A stretch of DNA of 64,000 nucleotides. It comes from DSPP01 sp964607165. GTDB taxonomy: Bacteria; Zixibacteria; MSB-5A5; DSPP01. The translations under genes and the position numbers were made by a program. The DNA is taken from contig CAZSIT010000004.1 in NCBI GenBank assembly GCA_964607165.1, positions 1 to 64,000 on the forward strand, read 5' to 3'. Each line of letters begins with the position of its first letter. Positions within the stretch are counted from its first letter, which is position 1. The notes beneath the pieces were generated by a model. The model had not been told where the DNA came from, searched no databases, and worked only from the letters and a program-made list of their open reading frames with translations. Shown here one piece after another: positions 18,501-26,583 of the stretch.

Positions 18501-19539
18501 CCACAAAATCACGTCCAACAGCAATGTTTTCGGCAAGCTGTTTCAGTATCCTCTCTTTATCCAAAGGATGGGTCCGCGCCTCCCACCACTGGATGGTTGG
18601 TTCAACTTCTTCCAGCGTATAGCCAAACACTTCGGTTATTCCATCGGAGATATGCAGGTAATTTTTTTGGATATCCCAATCGTAAATGACCCCGCTGATG
18701 GCCGATGTCGCAAGGTGAAAGCGCTCGTTGGAGCCCTGCAGGGCGGCCTCGGTTTTTTTCAGCTCTTCCACGCTTTCTGCCAGCGTAGCGGAAAATTTCC
18801 GCTCGCGTTTTTGGTTGTACCCCACCCGCGACAAAAGCCACACAGAGACCACCCCGAAAAACAAAGAGAGTGCCGTTAGAATATAATTTTGCCGGAAAAA
18901 CTGTGCCTCTTGGGTTAAAAGTTCCTGCCGCCTTTCTTGAAATTCTTTATCGATTTTTAGAATGCCGGCCTGGGTATCCAGGTACGTTCGCCGGACGGAA
19001 CCGGCGTAAAGATTTTTCAACTCCTCCATTGTGGCGGTCTTGTCGGCCGATGCGGATTTTTGATTCGGGCCGCCCTTGCGCCCTTCCATCTGCAAAATCC
19101 ATTCGGTCTGAATGAAAAAATCCTGGGCGACCGAATCGACCCGTGCTAAAATCTGAACTACTCCTGAATCTTTCGAGACTATTTTTACAAATTCATCCCG
19201 CGCGGTCTGAAAACCGGCCCGGCAGGCATCAAAAGTCGGACGATCGCTTAGCGAATCTTTCCCCTGTAAAATCCTTTCTTCCAACCGCAAGGCATCCATA
19301 AGTGAAGTTCGCATTTGAGTCTCAAATTTGAATGCCAGATTCAGCTTTGAGCGCTGGTTGAAATTTTCCCAGCTGCCGCTTAAAGTTTCGAACGCCCAGA
19401 TTCCGAAAAGCAACACCCCCAGTGCGCTAAAAACAATTAGCCATCCCTTTCGGCTTTCGGTTGGCAGCACATTCGCGCTCTCCAATGGGCTGAGTGAATA
19501 GGGTGAATAGTCGTATCCGTGCTCAATGGCCATATTCAT
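15523..19539 (-). CDS. Membrane hybrid sensor histidine kinase with two receivers and an HPt domain
   Basis: A 1338-aa BarA-like phosphorelay protein. Two membrane helices (about 33-53 and 216-238) bracket a periplasmic helical sensor. Then come PAS (about 270-390), GAF (about 400-550), PAS (about 555-675), HisKA with H702 in MSHEIRTP, HATPase, receiver 1 with D994 in AILDFQMP, receiver 2 with D1139 in LMDVQMPEMDG, and HPt with H1279 in AHSLRGAS. All phosphorelay residues are present. It heads the operon with a downstream receiver, GAF protein and second kinase. The start is ATG 19539 or 19533, both without a clear Shine-Dalgarno. Confidence 0.94.
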   Translation of the reverse strand: MNMAIEHGYDYSPYSLSPLESANVLPTESRKGWLIVFSALGVLLFGIWAFETLSGSWENFNQRSKLNLAFKFETQMRTSLMDALRLEERILQGKDSLSDRPTFDACRAGFQTARDEFVKIVSKDSGVVQILARVDSVAQDFFIQTEWILQMEGRKGGPNQKSASADKTATMEELKNLYAGSVRRTYLDTQAGILKIDKEFQERRQELLTQEAQFFRQNYILTALSLFFGVVSVWLLSRVGYNQKRERKFSATLAESVEELKKTEAALQGSNERFHLATSAISGVIYDWDIQKNYLHISDGITEVFGYTLEEVEPTIQWWEARTHPLDKERILKQLAENIAVGRDFVGEYRFRHKDGHYLEVWDRGRVLKNAEGKVTRLVGSMVDVTERKRVEEALRAIVQGTSSATGVNFFRSLVKNLASALNVRYACVAETIEGNLNEVQTLAFWTGESYGENIIYALAGTPCENTVGEQICFYPQGVQKLFPDDRFLIEMGAEGYLGTPLIDSMGKALGVLAVLHTEPLNDEYGLKSVLTIFAARASAELERKRADEKMRRAEEKFRNIFENSMEGIYQTTAEGRYLMANPMLAWMYGYSSPEELMAEVTDLNRQFYVEPGRRAEFLALVEKGGAIKSFESQVYRKDGSVMWISECARVLQDEKGKTLYFEGAVQDITDRKQAEKEMARARDAALEQARLKSEFLANMSHEIRTPMNGVLGYLGLLADRAFADEREMTEFVRGARTSAESLLTLINDILDFSKIEAGKLTFENIKFDLRSVVEQTAELLAPRAEQKGIELACLVEYGVPLFLKGDPTRLRQILVNLAGNAVKFTEKGEVVIRASLIEEGDREAKIHFSVKDTGIGIPLEKHHLLFQSFTQVDGSSTRRFGGTGLGLAISKQLAEMMRGKIGFESSPGVGSNFWFEVTLAKDNTGQLPLVSSADIENLSVLVVDDNTVNRDILCRMVQSFGCRPFPAANGKEAWQILRQQLSLGDPVRLAILDFQMPGGTGEELGRQIKSDPLLKDVILMLVTSVGARGDAIRVKAAGFAAYLNKPVRQSQLFDAIMAVMARVASGEQPLEEQPLITRHYLEEAKRGGTILLAEDNPVNQAVAEAILSRAGYTVVIATNGREAVETLKSKDFDVVLMDVQMPEMDGFEATGEIRKLLGTKAKVPIIAMTAHAMAGDREKCLEAGMDDYVSKPINSAGLREVIERWRKKNLPVKMVSSEKVIGAGTPVDLNRLLDAAAGDKHFCQELIELFFADSEKRFLSLEKSLADGLTDGVKAEAHSLRGASANLGAGGLSKIFAEIEDKAAEGRLEQCVQAVSQVKKELERVKSFLSSQRLEKV

Positions 19540-19640
19540 ACTAATTTTCGGCAGAAATCAATAAAAGATAAATGGTTAGCCGAAGACTTTGCGCATTTTA
19601 CGATTGCCGATTTTCAAATAAGCAAGTAAAATCAGCCCCT

Positions 19641-19820
19641 ATGAAATTAGCCGTTTTAGGTGCCGGTCGAATGGGGCGGGCGATTGCTTACGATTTTTGC
19701 ATTCAAAACGACGTGGAACAAGTCACTCCGATGGAGCGGGATACTAAAATCCTGAAGGATGGGGTCCATAAAGAATTTGATCTATACTGTGTAGTGCAGG
19801 TTGGTCTTTGCCTGCCCTGA
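19641..19820 (+). pseudogene. Remnant of a saccharopine dehydrogenase-like NAD(P)-binding gene
   Basis: The frame from ATG 19641 begins MKLAVLGAGRMGRAIAYDF, the Rossmann nucleotide-binding start of saccharopine/lysine-ketoglutarate reductase-type dehydrogenases. Similarity fades after about 30 residues, and the frame closes at 19820 inside a palindromic repeat. Full-length relatives are 350-400 aa, so this looks like an internally deleted or truncated relic. There is no ribosome-binding site. The family identification is from pattern only. Confidence 0.55.
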
Positions 19821-19842
19821 GCGTAGTCGAAGGGTAACCTGC
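19796..19842. repeat. Palindromic repeat with the TGAGCGTAGTCGAA core
   Basis: Arms GCAGGTT (19796-19802) and AACCTGC (19836-19842) surround CCTGAGCGTAGTCGAAGGG. The core motif recurs in several other repeats of the window and inside hutH. The element overlaps the end of the dehydrogenase remnant, suggesting that it is associated with the rearrangement. Confidence 0.7.
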
Positions 19843-19854
19843 ATGGAACAGAGT

Positions 19855-20703
19855 TTAGACATTAAAAAACTGGGAAGCCACCTTGTAGAGTATATTTTCT
19901 TTCGCCTCATTCGAAAGATTGAGCGCGTTAAATTCCTCAATATTTTGGGCAATAGATGAAACCCCCGGGCCCGGCCAGTCGGTGCCAAAAATCGTTTTGT
20001 GAGAAACCTCCTCCAAACGCGGAAAGTTATGCAAAAGTTTAGCCGGCGGGATGCCGGAAACTTCCAGAAAAACATTGGGATGCCGGCGCACCAAAAAAAA
20101 TGCCTCTTGCTGCCACAAGGGGCGTCCTCCGTGTGCCAGAATGATTCTCAAGTTGGGAAAATCAACCGCCACGTCATCAATCCCAATCGGATTCCCGAAT
20201 CGATTGCGCGCGCCGGGAAATATCGAAGTGCCGGTGTGGAACATCACCGGCAATTTTTTCAACTCGCAAAAACGATACAGCTCCTCCAGATTCCGATGAC
20301 CGGAGGAGAGATAATCGCTCGGAGAAAAAAGCTGATGGGGTGGATGCAGCTTAATCCCCCGAATTCCCCAATCCATAATTCGTTTTAATTCCTCATTCAT
20401 ATTTTTCGAAAAGCGGGGATTTACCGAACCGAACGGAATCAGGCGCTTGGGATAATCCTTGCAATAATTGGCGCAAAACCGATTAACCTCAAAACCGAAC
20501 CCCATCAAGTCGGGGGAATCGTAATTGATAATCCAGGCCTGTTCAATGCCAACCGAATCGAGATATTCGACAAATGATTGAGTCGATTTAATAAACTCCT
20601 GAATCTGCTCATAATCCTTGCGCCCATTTTTCATCCGTGCCAATACTTCCGGTTTAAGCTGGTTCCAAGGCTGAATATGAACGTGGCAATCGATAACCTT
20701 CAT
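19855..20703 (-). CDS. Amidohydrolase family (ACMSD-like) metal-dependent hydrolase
   Basis: A 282-aa TIM-barrel protein of the amidohydrolase-2 family. Metal-binding and catalytic marks are HVH (residues 7-9), KLHPPHQ, FHTG, LAHGG and FGTDWPG. Members decarboxylate or hydrolyse ring or lactone substrates (ACMSD, LigI-type, resorcylate decarboxylase); the substrate here cannot be assigned. It overlaps the preceding enoyl-CoA hydratase-like gene by 4 nt, so the two probably act in one pathway. Confidence 0.8.
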   Translation of the reverse strand: MKVIDCHVHIQPWNQLKPEVLARMKNGRKDYEQIQEFIKSTQSFVEYLDSVGIEQAWIINYDSPDLMGFGFEVNRFCANYCKDYPKRLIPFGSVNPRFSKNMNEELKRIMDWGIRGIKLHPPHQLFSPSDYLSSGHRNLEELYRFCELKKLPVMFHTGTSIFPGARNRFGNPIGIDDVAVDFPNLRIILAHGGRPLWQQEAFFLVRRHPNVFLEVSGIPPAKLLHNFPRLEEVSHKTIFGTDWPGPGVSSIAQNIEEFNALNLSNEAKENILYKVASQFFNV

Positions 20704-21455
20704 TTACCTTTCCAAATCGGCGGGCGCTTTTCCAAAAATGCGGAAAGTCCTTCCCCCATATCTTTTAGTTTAACTAATTTATGTAAGTATATGTCTTCTG
20801 AATACTTAAGACGCGATTCAAAGGCCGCCTTCGGCCCTACAAAAGCCCTCTTCGCCGCACGCAAAACCGTAGGGCTGAAGCGCTTAAGTTTTTCATAAAG
20901 TTTCCAAACCGAATCGTTCAGGTCGTCGGATACTTGGTTAACAAAACCTGATTTCTCCGCTTCTTCTGCTGAAAACCCTTTCCTCTCCAGTATCAGCTCC
21001 GTTGCCGCTCTTTTTCCAATTCGGAAAGGAAAGTAAGCCGCTCCAAACGGCGGAAAGCAACCGACCCCCACTTCCGGCTGGGCGAAAACCGCTTTGGGCG
21101 TGGCAAAAACAAAGTCGCAGGCCAAAGCCAATTCGCATCCCCCCCCAAATGCGTAGCCATCTACTGCCGCACAGGTGATTAAATCGGTGTAAAGAATACG
21201 GCGTAAGAGCGAATGAAAGCTGGTAAGCATTCTCCGAACCGTTTTTGGAAAATGCTCTTTGATTTCCACTCCGGATGAAAAATTTTCTCCCGCGCCGGAA
21301 AAAACCAGCAAAAGAGGCTTTTCCTTTTCTAATCGAGCGAACGCCTTGTTCATTTCGGTCAAAGTGGCAATATCCAGGATATTGAGCGCCGGACGGTTGA
21401 TGATAATGCGTGCCAGATTCTTTTCTTTTTCAATCAGAATACCTCTGTATTTCAT
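20700..21455 (-). CDS. Enoyl-CoA hydratase/isomerase family protein
   Basis: A 251-aa crotonase-fold protein. The oxyanion-hole GGGCELALACD is present, and both glutamates used by classical enoyl-CoA hydratases appear (near residues 108 and 128, in GGGCEL and QPEVGVG), so hydratase activity is plausible. It is co-transcribed with the amidohydrolase, not with the leucine cluster, and could belong to an aromatic-ring or lactone degradation route. The start codon ATG encodes MKYRGILIE. Confidence 0.85.
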   Translation of the reverse strand: MKYRGILIEKEKNLARIIINRPALNILDIATLTEMNKAFARLEKEKPLLLVFSGAGENFSSGVEIKEHFPKTVRRMLTSFHSLLRRILYTDLITCAAVDGYAFGGGCELALACDFVFATPKAVFAQPEVGVGCFPPFGAAYFPFRIGKRAATELILERKGFSAEEAEKSGFVNQVSDDLNDSVWKLYEKLKRFSPTVLRAAKRAFVGPKAAFESRLKYSEDIYLHKLVKLKDMGEGLSAFLEKRPPIWKGK

Positions 21456-21480
21456 ATTGGAAAAATCATTTCGTAGGATT

Positions 21481-22809
21481 TCAAGTGCTCTTTAATTCGG
21501 CGGGCAGTTGACCAAAGGGCAACTTTACCTGCTGGCCGGTGGCCATATTTTTGAATGCCACCTGCCGTTCTTTTATTTCATCCGGCCCCACAATGGCGAC
21601 AAAGGAAACATTGCGTTTCGACGCCCATCCGAATTTGTCTTTCATTTTATCCGAAGCATCTGCATAAATTTCCGTTCGAATTTTCTGCTTGCGCAAAAAG
21701 GTCGCAACCTCAAGCGCATAGTTCAAAGATTCCGAATCAAAGGGTAAAACAGCAATTTGCACGGAAGTCAAAATTCCTCCAGAATCTCCCTTATCTGCCA
21801 GAATATCGATTATCCGCTCTAATCCAAAGGAAGTGCCCGTCGCGGGGATTCTGTGCCCTGTAAATGTTCCAATCAACTGGTCGTATCTCCCGCCGCCTGT
21901 AATGCTGCCAATGTTGACGTCTTTTAAAACCGTTTCAAAAATTGGGCCGGTATAATAGTCTAACCCTCGCGCCAGCGACAATTCAAACGAAACGCTTTCA
22001 TCCGGCACACCCAATCGGCCCAGGAATTCAAAAAGTGATTTGGTCTCACCGATGGCCTGATTGGCTCTCTCATCTTTGCCAAGCTCTTTGGCAAGCGCCT
22101 CCAACGAATTTGCTTCCATCAATGCCGTCACTTTTTTTACCGCTTCGGTTTCAAGCTCGCGCAGGGACAGCTCTTTTCTGACTCCCTCCAACCCAACCTT
22201 GTCAAACTTGTCCAGCGCCGAATAAAAGCCGGCTTGTTTTTCCGCCGGAATTTCCGCCCAATTCACCAGAGCGTAAAGAATCTGGCGATGATTTACTCGA
22301 ATCGAAAAATTTGAAAATCCTAATGCCGTCAAAACCTCATAGGTGAGGGCAATCAACTCGGCATCCGGCAGGGGGGCTTCCTGCCCGACGATATCCACGT
22401 CGCACTGGTAAAATTCGCGATAACGCCCTTTTTGCGCTTTTTCCGCCCGCCAGACCGGCTGGATTTGATAGCGGAGAAAGGGGAAGTTGATTTCATTCTG
22501 ATGCGTTGCGACCACGCGGCACAAAGGCACAGTCAAATCGTAGCGCAAGCCCAAATCAGCTAATTCTTCATTCTTCAATTGTGCCTGTTTGAACTCCTCG
22601 CCTCTTTTTAAAACTTTGAAGATGAGCTTGTCCGCTTCTTCTCCATACTTTCCCGAAAGAACATCTAACCGTTCAATCGCCGGCGTTTCCAGAGGAAGAA
22701 AACCATAGCGTTCGAAAACTTCCTTCATTGTCGCAATGACTTTGTGCCGAAAAATGAGCCGTTCCGGCAAAAAATCCCGTGTCCCGCTGGGAAGTCCGAC
22801 TTTAGCCAT
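21481..22809 (-). CDS. hisS: Histidyl-tRNA synthetase
   Basis: A 442-aa class II aminoacyl-tRNA synthetase that charges tRNA-His. Motif 1 region GLPSGTRDFLPE is at the N-terminus, motif 2 is FLRYQIQPVWRAEK, the histidine-binding loops are LARGLDYYTGPIFE and GGGRYDQLIG, and motif 3 lies around GTSFGLERI. An anticodon-binding domain fills the last 100 residues. It overlaps hutH by 8 nt and is probably read from the same transcript. Confidence 0.97.
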   Translation of the reverse strand: MAKVGLPSGTRDFLPERLIFRHKVIATMKEVFERYGFLPLETPAIERLDVLSGKYGEEADKLIFKVLKRGEEFKQAQLKNEELADLGLRYDLTVPLCRVVATHQNEINFPFLRYQIQPVWRAEKAQKGRYREFYQCDVDIVGQEAPLPDAELIALTYEVLTALGFSNFSIRVNHRQILYALVNWAEIPAEKQAGFYSALDKFDKVGLEGVRKELSLRELETEAVKKVTALMEANSLEALAKELGKDERANQAIGETKSLFEFLGRLGVPDESVSFELSLARGLDYYTGPIFETVLKDVNIGSITGGGRYDQLIGTFTGHRIPATGTSFGLERIIDILADKGDSGGILTSVQIAVLPFDSESLNYALEVATFLRKQKIRTEIYADASDKMKDKFGWASKRNVSFVAIVGPDEIKERQVAFKNMATGQQVKLPFGQLPAELKST

Positions 22810-24412
22810 CTTGAGTCAAATCAAAAATTTCATCCGAACGAATCAGTTGAAAGGCTTTCTGAAAATCTCCTGCCAGAAAACGGTCCTCATTTAATCCGGG
22901 AATCCTTCGCCTTACGACGGAATGAAGCTTGCCGGTCACTCTTCCCAGACGATAATTTTTTAAAAACGGTTCGGACACGTCAATTCCCTGCACCGCGGCT
23001 AAAAGTTCCAGACCAACAACTTCTTCCGTATTTTCTAAAATTTTCTGCGCCTTGAGTAGGGCCGTCACCGAAAGCGAGACGTGATCTTCCTGATTTCCGG
23101 CGGTGGTGATGTTGTCCACCGAAGCCGGATGCGCCAGCACTTTGTTTTCCGCCAGCCGCGCCGCCGCCGTGTACTGCGCCAGCATCAAACCGGAATTGGC
23201 TCCCGGCTGCCCTCCGGTCAACTCCGGTTTAAGGCCAAAACTCAAAACCGGTGAAAGCAGGGAAAAAAGCCGCCGTTCAGCCATATTGGCCAATTCACAT
23301 AACGCTATTCCGAGGTAGTCCCCGATTAAAGCCAAAGGCTCGGCGTGAAAATTGCCGCCGGAGAGAGAAACCAGCTCCCCTCTTTCCTCAAATACAAGCG
23401 GATTGTCGGTGGCAGCATTCAATTCCCGCCCAATAATTTCTTTAGCAAACCCAAAGGTATCCAAAACCGCCCCATACACCTGCGGGATGCAGCGAAACGA
23501 ATAGGCATCCTGCACGCGCGGAGGTTTACCGCCTGTGGTGAGCGTAGTCGAACCATTCTTGGAAATAATTTCATCCGGCAAATTCTCCTCTTGAGCAAAA
23601 TGAGTCATCCGCCGACTGCCGGAAACAAAAGCAAGAATGTCGCGAGCCACTTGAATCTGTCCCTTTTGGTTGCGAACGGCATTCAAGCGCGGGTCAAAAG
23701 GCGATTTTTCCCCTCGAATCGCTTCCAGGCTTAAAGCCGCAACAAGCTCGGCAGATTTCAACAGCTTTTCCGCCTGAACCAAAACATAGCAAGCCAAAGC
23801 CAAGCTCACCGCCGTTCCATTAATAAACGATAGCGCTTCTTTGGCTTCCAACTCAAGAGGCCTAACACCCACTTTTTTCATTGCTATGGGCGCAGAAAAC
23901 TTTTTAGTTCGATAAAAGACCTCCGCCTGCGGCTCTCCTAAAAGGCAGGCAGCTACATGGGCCAAAGGGGCTAAATCTCCAGAGGCACCCAGCGAGCCAA
24001 CTTCCGGAACGGCTGGTAACAAATCGGTATTCAAGAATTCCAAAAGTTTTTCCACCACAATCGGACGCACTCCCGAATATCCGCCCAAAAGCGAATTGGC
24101 CCGCAAAAGCAGAACTGCCCGCGTTACTTCCGGCGACAGGTGATTCCCGACCCCGGCCGAATGCGATAAAATCAGATTGCGCTGAAACGCTTTCTGCTTC
24201 CCCGGAGAAAGCCGCCAATCTTTCAACCGCCCGACCCCCGTGTTTATGCCATACGAGGCAGGCGAGTCAGGAGAAAGAAACTGCTTTTCCAGTTTGCGCC
24301 GGATATTCCATAGCTTCTTTCTTGCCGGCGGAGCAATTGTTATTTTCTCCCTGCCGGCAAAAACTCTGGCAACATTTTCAAGAGTAAGTGATTTACCATC
24401 CAATACAATCAT
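22802..24412 (-). CDS. hutH: Histidine ammonia-lyase (MIO-type aromatic amino acid lyase)
   Basis: About 536 aa from ATG 24412. The catalytic MIO cofactor triad A143-S144-G145 lies in GSLGASGDLAPLAH at the standard position. HAL converts histidine to urocanate and ammonia. No hutU, hutI or other hut gene is nearby, so the product may have another fate, or the enzyme may be a related MIO lyase. A GTG at 24421 is an alternative start, but the ATG gives the family N-terminus MIVLDGKSLTL. A repeat-like segment lies in frame at 23530-23553. Confidence 0.9.
   Translation of the reverse strand: MIVLDGKSLTLENVARVFAGREKITIAPPARKKLWNIRRKLEKQFLSPDSPASYGINTGVGRLKDWRLSPGKQKAFQRNLILSHSAGVGNHLSPEVTRAVLLLRANSLLGGYSGVRPIVVEKLLEFLNTDLLPAVPEVGSLGASGDLAPLAHVAACLLGEPQAEVFYRTKKFSAPIAMKKVGVRPLELEAKEALSFINGTAVSLALACYVLVQAEKLLKSAELVAALSLEAIRGEKSPFDPRLNAVRNQKGQIQVARDILAFVSGSRRMTHFAQEENLPDEIISKNGSTTLTTGGKPPRVQDAYSFRCIPQVYGAVLDTFGFAKEIIGRELNAATDNPLVFEERGELVSLSGGNFHAEPLALIGDYLGIALCELANMAERRLFSLLSPVLSFGLKPELTGGQPGANSGLMLAQYTAAARLAENKVLAHPASVDNITTAGNQEDHVSLSVTALLKAQKILENTEEVVGLELLAAVQGIDVSEPFLKNYRLGRVTGKLHSVVRRRIPGLNEDRFLAGDFQKAFQLIRSDEIFDLTQDG
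23530..23553. repeat. Repeat-core sequence embedded in frame in hutH
   Basis: The plus strand reads GCCTGTGGTGAGCGTAGTCG followed by AACC. GAGCGTAGTCGAA is the core of the intergenic palindromes at 19796 and of close variants at 37471 and 46075. In hutH it encodes the stretch NGSTTLTTGG, in a loop before PPRVQDAYS. Confidence 0.6.
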
Positions 24413-24423
24413 AGGTCGCACAG

Positions 24424-24452
24424 AAAATATCTTGTAGTTATGAAAGTAGCAA
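24424..24452 (-). promoter_or_regulatory. Putative promoter of hutH-hisS
   Basis: TTGCTA (24452-24447), a 17-nt spacer and TATTTT (24429-24424). The -10 box ends 11 nt before the hutH ATG, so the leader would be only a few bases long and no Shine-Dalgarno is seen. Confidence 0.45.
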
Positions 24453-24516
24453 CTGAATAAGAGGAAAAAGTAATAACCATAAGGTTAGACATTCGTGAAT
24501 GAACAAATGTTATAAG

Positions 24517-25275
24517 TTAACTTTCGGTTACGTGCCGCCAATTTCGATGCAACTCACCCAAGTCCAATTCGGTTGCCAAAACCAATTCTTGCTGTTCTTT
24601 GTCAAACGGCACCTGTTTTATAATTCCCCAGGGAGCGGCAAAAAGACTTCTCCCTTGCAGCCGCCCGCCCAAAAGCGTCCCTACGGCGCAACACTTCGCC
24701 ACGAAGGCAGAAGCCGTTTTAGCCCCCGCTACGAAGTAATCATTATCTCGTTTGTCCTTCAACTCTATCGTGTCGCCTCCCCGATACGGTGAAGTAGTCG
24801 GCACGAAAACGATATCCGGGTTTAACTCCGCTAATTTCCGATACGATTCCGGAAAAAGTACGTCCGCACAAATGAGCAGTCCGATTCGAATACCCTTTAC
24901 ATCAAAAAACTTGTAATCGTTGCCTGTCGATATCCCTTTCCCGGCTTCCCGATGATAAAGATTAACCTTCCGATATTTTCCAACTATCCGCCCCTCATCA
25001 AAAACATAACAGGCGTTATAGAATTTCCCATTTTCTTCCTCCACCACACTTCCTCCAATAAGAGTTGTCTTTAACCGGATCGAAAGATTCGCCAAGATAT
25101 CCAAATTCCTTTTCAAATCTTTGGCCGTTTCTACTTGCGACTTTGCCTCCGCAGAAATGAAACAATATTCCGGCAAGCAAACAAAATCGAATCTTTTGCC
25201 GACCATTCGCTCGATTTTGTCCAAGTCAAAAACTCCATCCGATTTCTTCTGTAACAAAGCAACGGCGATTTTCAT
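24517..25275 (-). CDS. Carbon-nitrogen hydrolase (nitrilase superfamily)
   Basis: A 252-aa protein with the Glu-Lys-Cys catalytic triad of nitrilases and amidases: E36 in CLPEYCF, K103 in GKYRKVNLYHRE and C136 in LLICADVLFPE. It probably hydrolyses an amide or carbamoyl bond of a small molecule; the branch cannot be fixed. It is separated from hutH by about 100 nt with no notable signal. Its ribosome-binding GGAGG, 13 nt before the ATG, is supplied by the palindromic repeat at 25287-25330. Confidence 0.85.
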   Translation of the reverse strand: MKIAVALLQKKSDGVFDLDKIERMVGKRFDFVCLPEYCFISAEAKSQVETAKDLKRNLDILANLSIRLKTTLIGGSVVEEENGKFYNACYVFDEGRIVGKYRKVNLYHREAGKGISTGNDYKFFDVKGIRIGLLICADVLFPESYRKLAELNPDIVFVPTTSPYRGGDTIELKDKRDNDYFVAGAKTASAFVAKCCAVGTLLGGRLQGRSLFAAPWGIIKQVPFDKEQQELVLATELDLGELHRNWRHVTES

Positions 25276-25286
25276 TAAATTATTAG

Positions 25287-25330
25287 AACCTCCCTCTCCA
25301 TTCTATGGAGAGGGATTTGAGGGTGAGGTT
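25287..25330. repeat. CTCTCC/GGAGAG palindrome, third repeat family
   Basis: AACCTCCCTCTCC, a short loop and GGAGAGGG, followed by GAGGGTGAGGTT. It supplies the stop codon and last residues of the beta-propeller lipoprotein on one side and the GGAGG before the nitrilase on the other. Related copies are at about 41148-41183 and 57712-57755. Confidence 0.7.
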
Positions 25331-26580
25331 TTCCACTTCGGCTGTCTCAAGTCCGTTAAATAAATAATTCCACGACCGGATTCATCTCGGAGCGTGAAAA
25401 GCAGCTGATTTCCATCCAAACTGGGCGATAAATCCACGATCTTTCCATGCGTTACTTTACCGATTTCGTAAAACTTTCTGGTAATGGTATTGATTCGGGC
25501 TACCACCTGCGCCTGGCGTTCCGGATAAACCACGAAAAGAAAATGCCGGTCGGGCGAAAGCACAAAGTCAAATTCCGGTTCTATTCTCGAAAGTTTTTTG
25601 GCCTTCCGCCGGCCTATGTCAATCTCCCAAACTTCACTTTTGTGAACGACTGAAAACCCGCTGGAATCCAGAACCGGATTCAAATCAATTCGATAGCCCT
25701 GCTGCAAAACCGTGGTTTTAACCACTTTGGTCACAAACCGCCGGTCATCCAGCCATTCCGTTTGCGGCGGCCTTCCCTGTTCAAAAGCGGCATTCCCGCC
25801 CGTCCATATCAAAAGATACTTGTTGGTCAGAGAGTCCACCAAATAGTACCGAAAGCGGTTGAAATCCCGGTCATCAAATTTGGTCACCGCTTCCATCGAA
25901 AGCGACCGCTTTCCGCCCGGGGAAGGCAAAAAGGCATCCAACGGCCGAACCTCCTCTCTGTTTTGGCCGAATAGGTGAAGTGAAAAATATTTGGCAACCC
26001 GCCTGACAGGAACCAAGGTCACCGGATCCAGGTAAAAAATAGAATCCTCCAGTGCGTAGTAATAAACCGTCTGGCCCCCGTTAAAAAACCCCAGAAGAAA
26101 GGCGTTGCCGGTGGCTGTCAACCGCCTCTCTTCCCCGGTTTCCAAATCGAACCGAAAAAGATCAACTTTTTTTCTGGGCGAATTGGCAGCCACCTTCAAA
26201 ATCGAGTCGGGATAAAATTTTCGCAGGCGGGGATGATAGGGCGCAAAACTGTTGCTATCCCAGCTTACCCGCTCATACACTAAAAAACTTTCATTGCTGG
26301 AAAGTCGCGGCAAGCGGTTGGGGTTATACGTCAGATGGGACAAAACTTTTCGTTTGTTTCCGTCCGAATTAACCACGCACAGTTGAAAAAACGAATCGCC
26401 GGCGGTTTTGGCGAAATAGTATATTTTTTTTCCTCCCTCCCGGAACTCCGGATGGATGGCATCCACCTGGTCTATGGCCGAAATTTTTCTAAAGCCGTAA
26501 TAATCGGACAAAAGCTCCGGCTGATAACGGCATCCTAAAATAGTTGGAATTGAGAAAAGAAAGAAAAAAATCGGCTTCAA
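25303..26580 (-). CDS. TolB-like WD40/PD40 beta-propeller lipoprotein
   Basis: A 425-aa protein. A short hydrophobic signal ends at a lipobox TILGC (C17), so it is probably lipid-anchored. The body contains PD40-type strands such as DAIHPEFREGGKKIYYFAKT, SLSMEAVTKFDDRDF and DLSPSLDGNQLLFTL, typical of TolB-like propellers that act as protein- or ligand-binding platforms. The start is a TTG 3 nt after the stop of the upstream cytochrome-like gene, suggesting coupled translation. The last residues KTSPSNPSP are encoded by a palindromic repeat. Confidence 0.75.
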   Translation of the reverse strand: MKPIFFFLFSIPTILGCRYQPELLSDYYGFRKISAIDQVDAIHPEFREGGKKIYYFAKTAGDSFFQLCVVNSDGNKRKVLSHLTYNPNRLPRLSSNESFLVYERVSWDSNSFAPYHPRLRKFYPDSILKVAANSPRKKVDLFRFDLETGEERRLTATGNAFLLGFFNGGQTVYYYALEDSIFYLDPVTLVPVRRVAKYFSLHLFGQNREEVRPLDAFLPSPGGKRSLSMEAVTKFDDRDFNRFRYYLVDSLTNKYLLIWTGGNAAFEQGRPPQTEWLDDRRFVTKVVKTTVLQQGYRIDLNPVLDSSGFSVVHKSEVWEIDIGRRKAKKLSRIEPEFDFVLSPDRHFLFVVYPERQAQVVARINTITRKFYEIGKVTHGKIVDLSPSLDGNQLLFTLRDESGRGIIYLTDLRQPKWKTSPSNPSP

Positions 26581-26583
26581 TTG

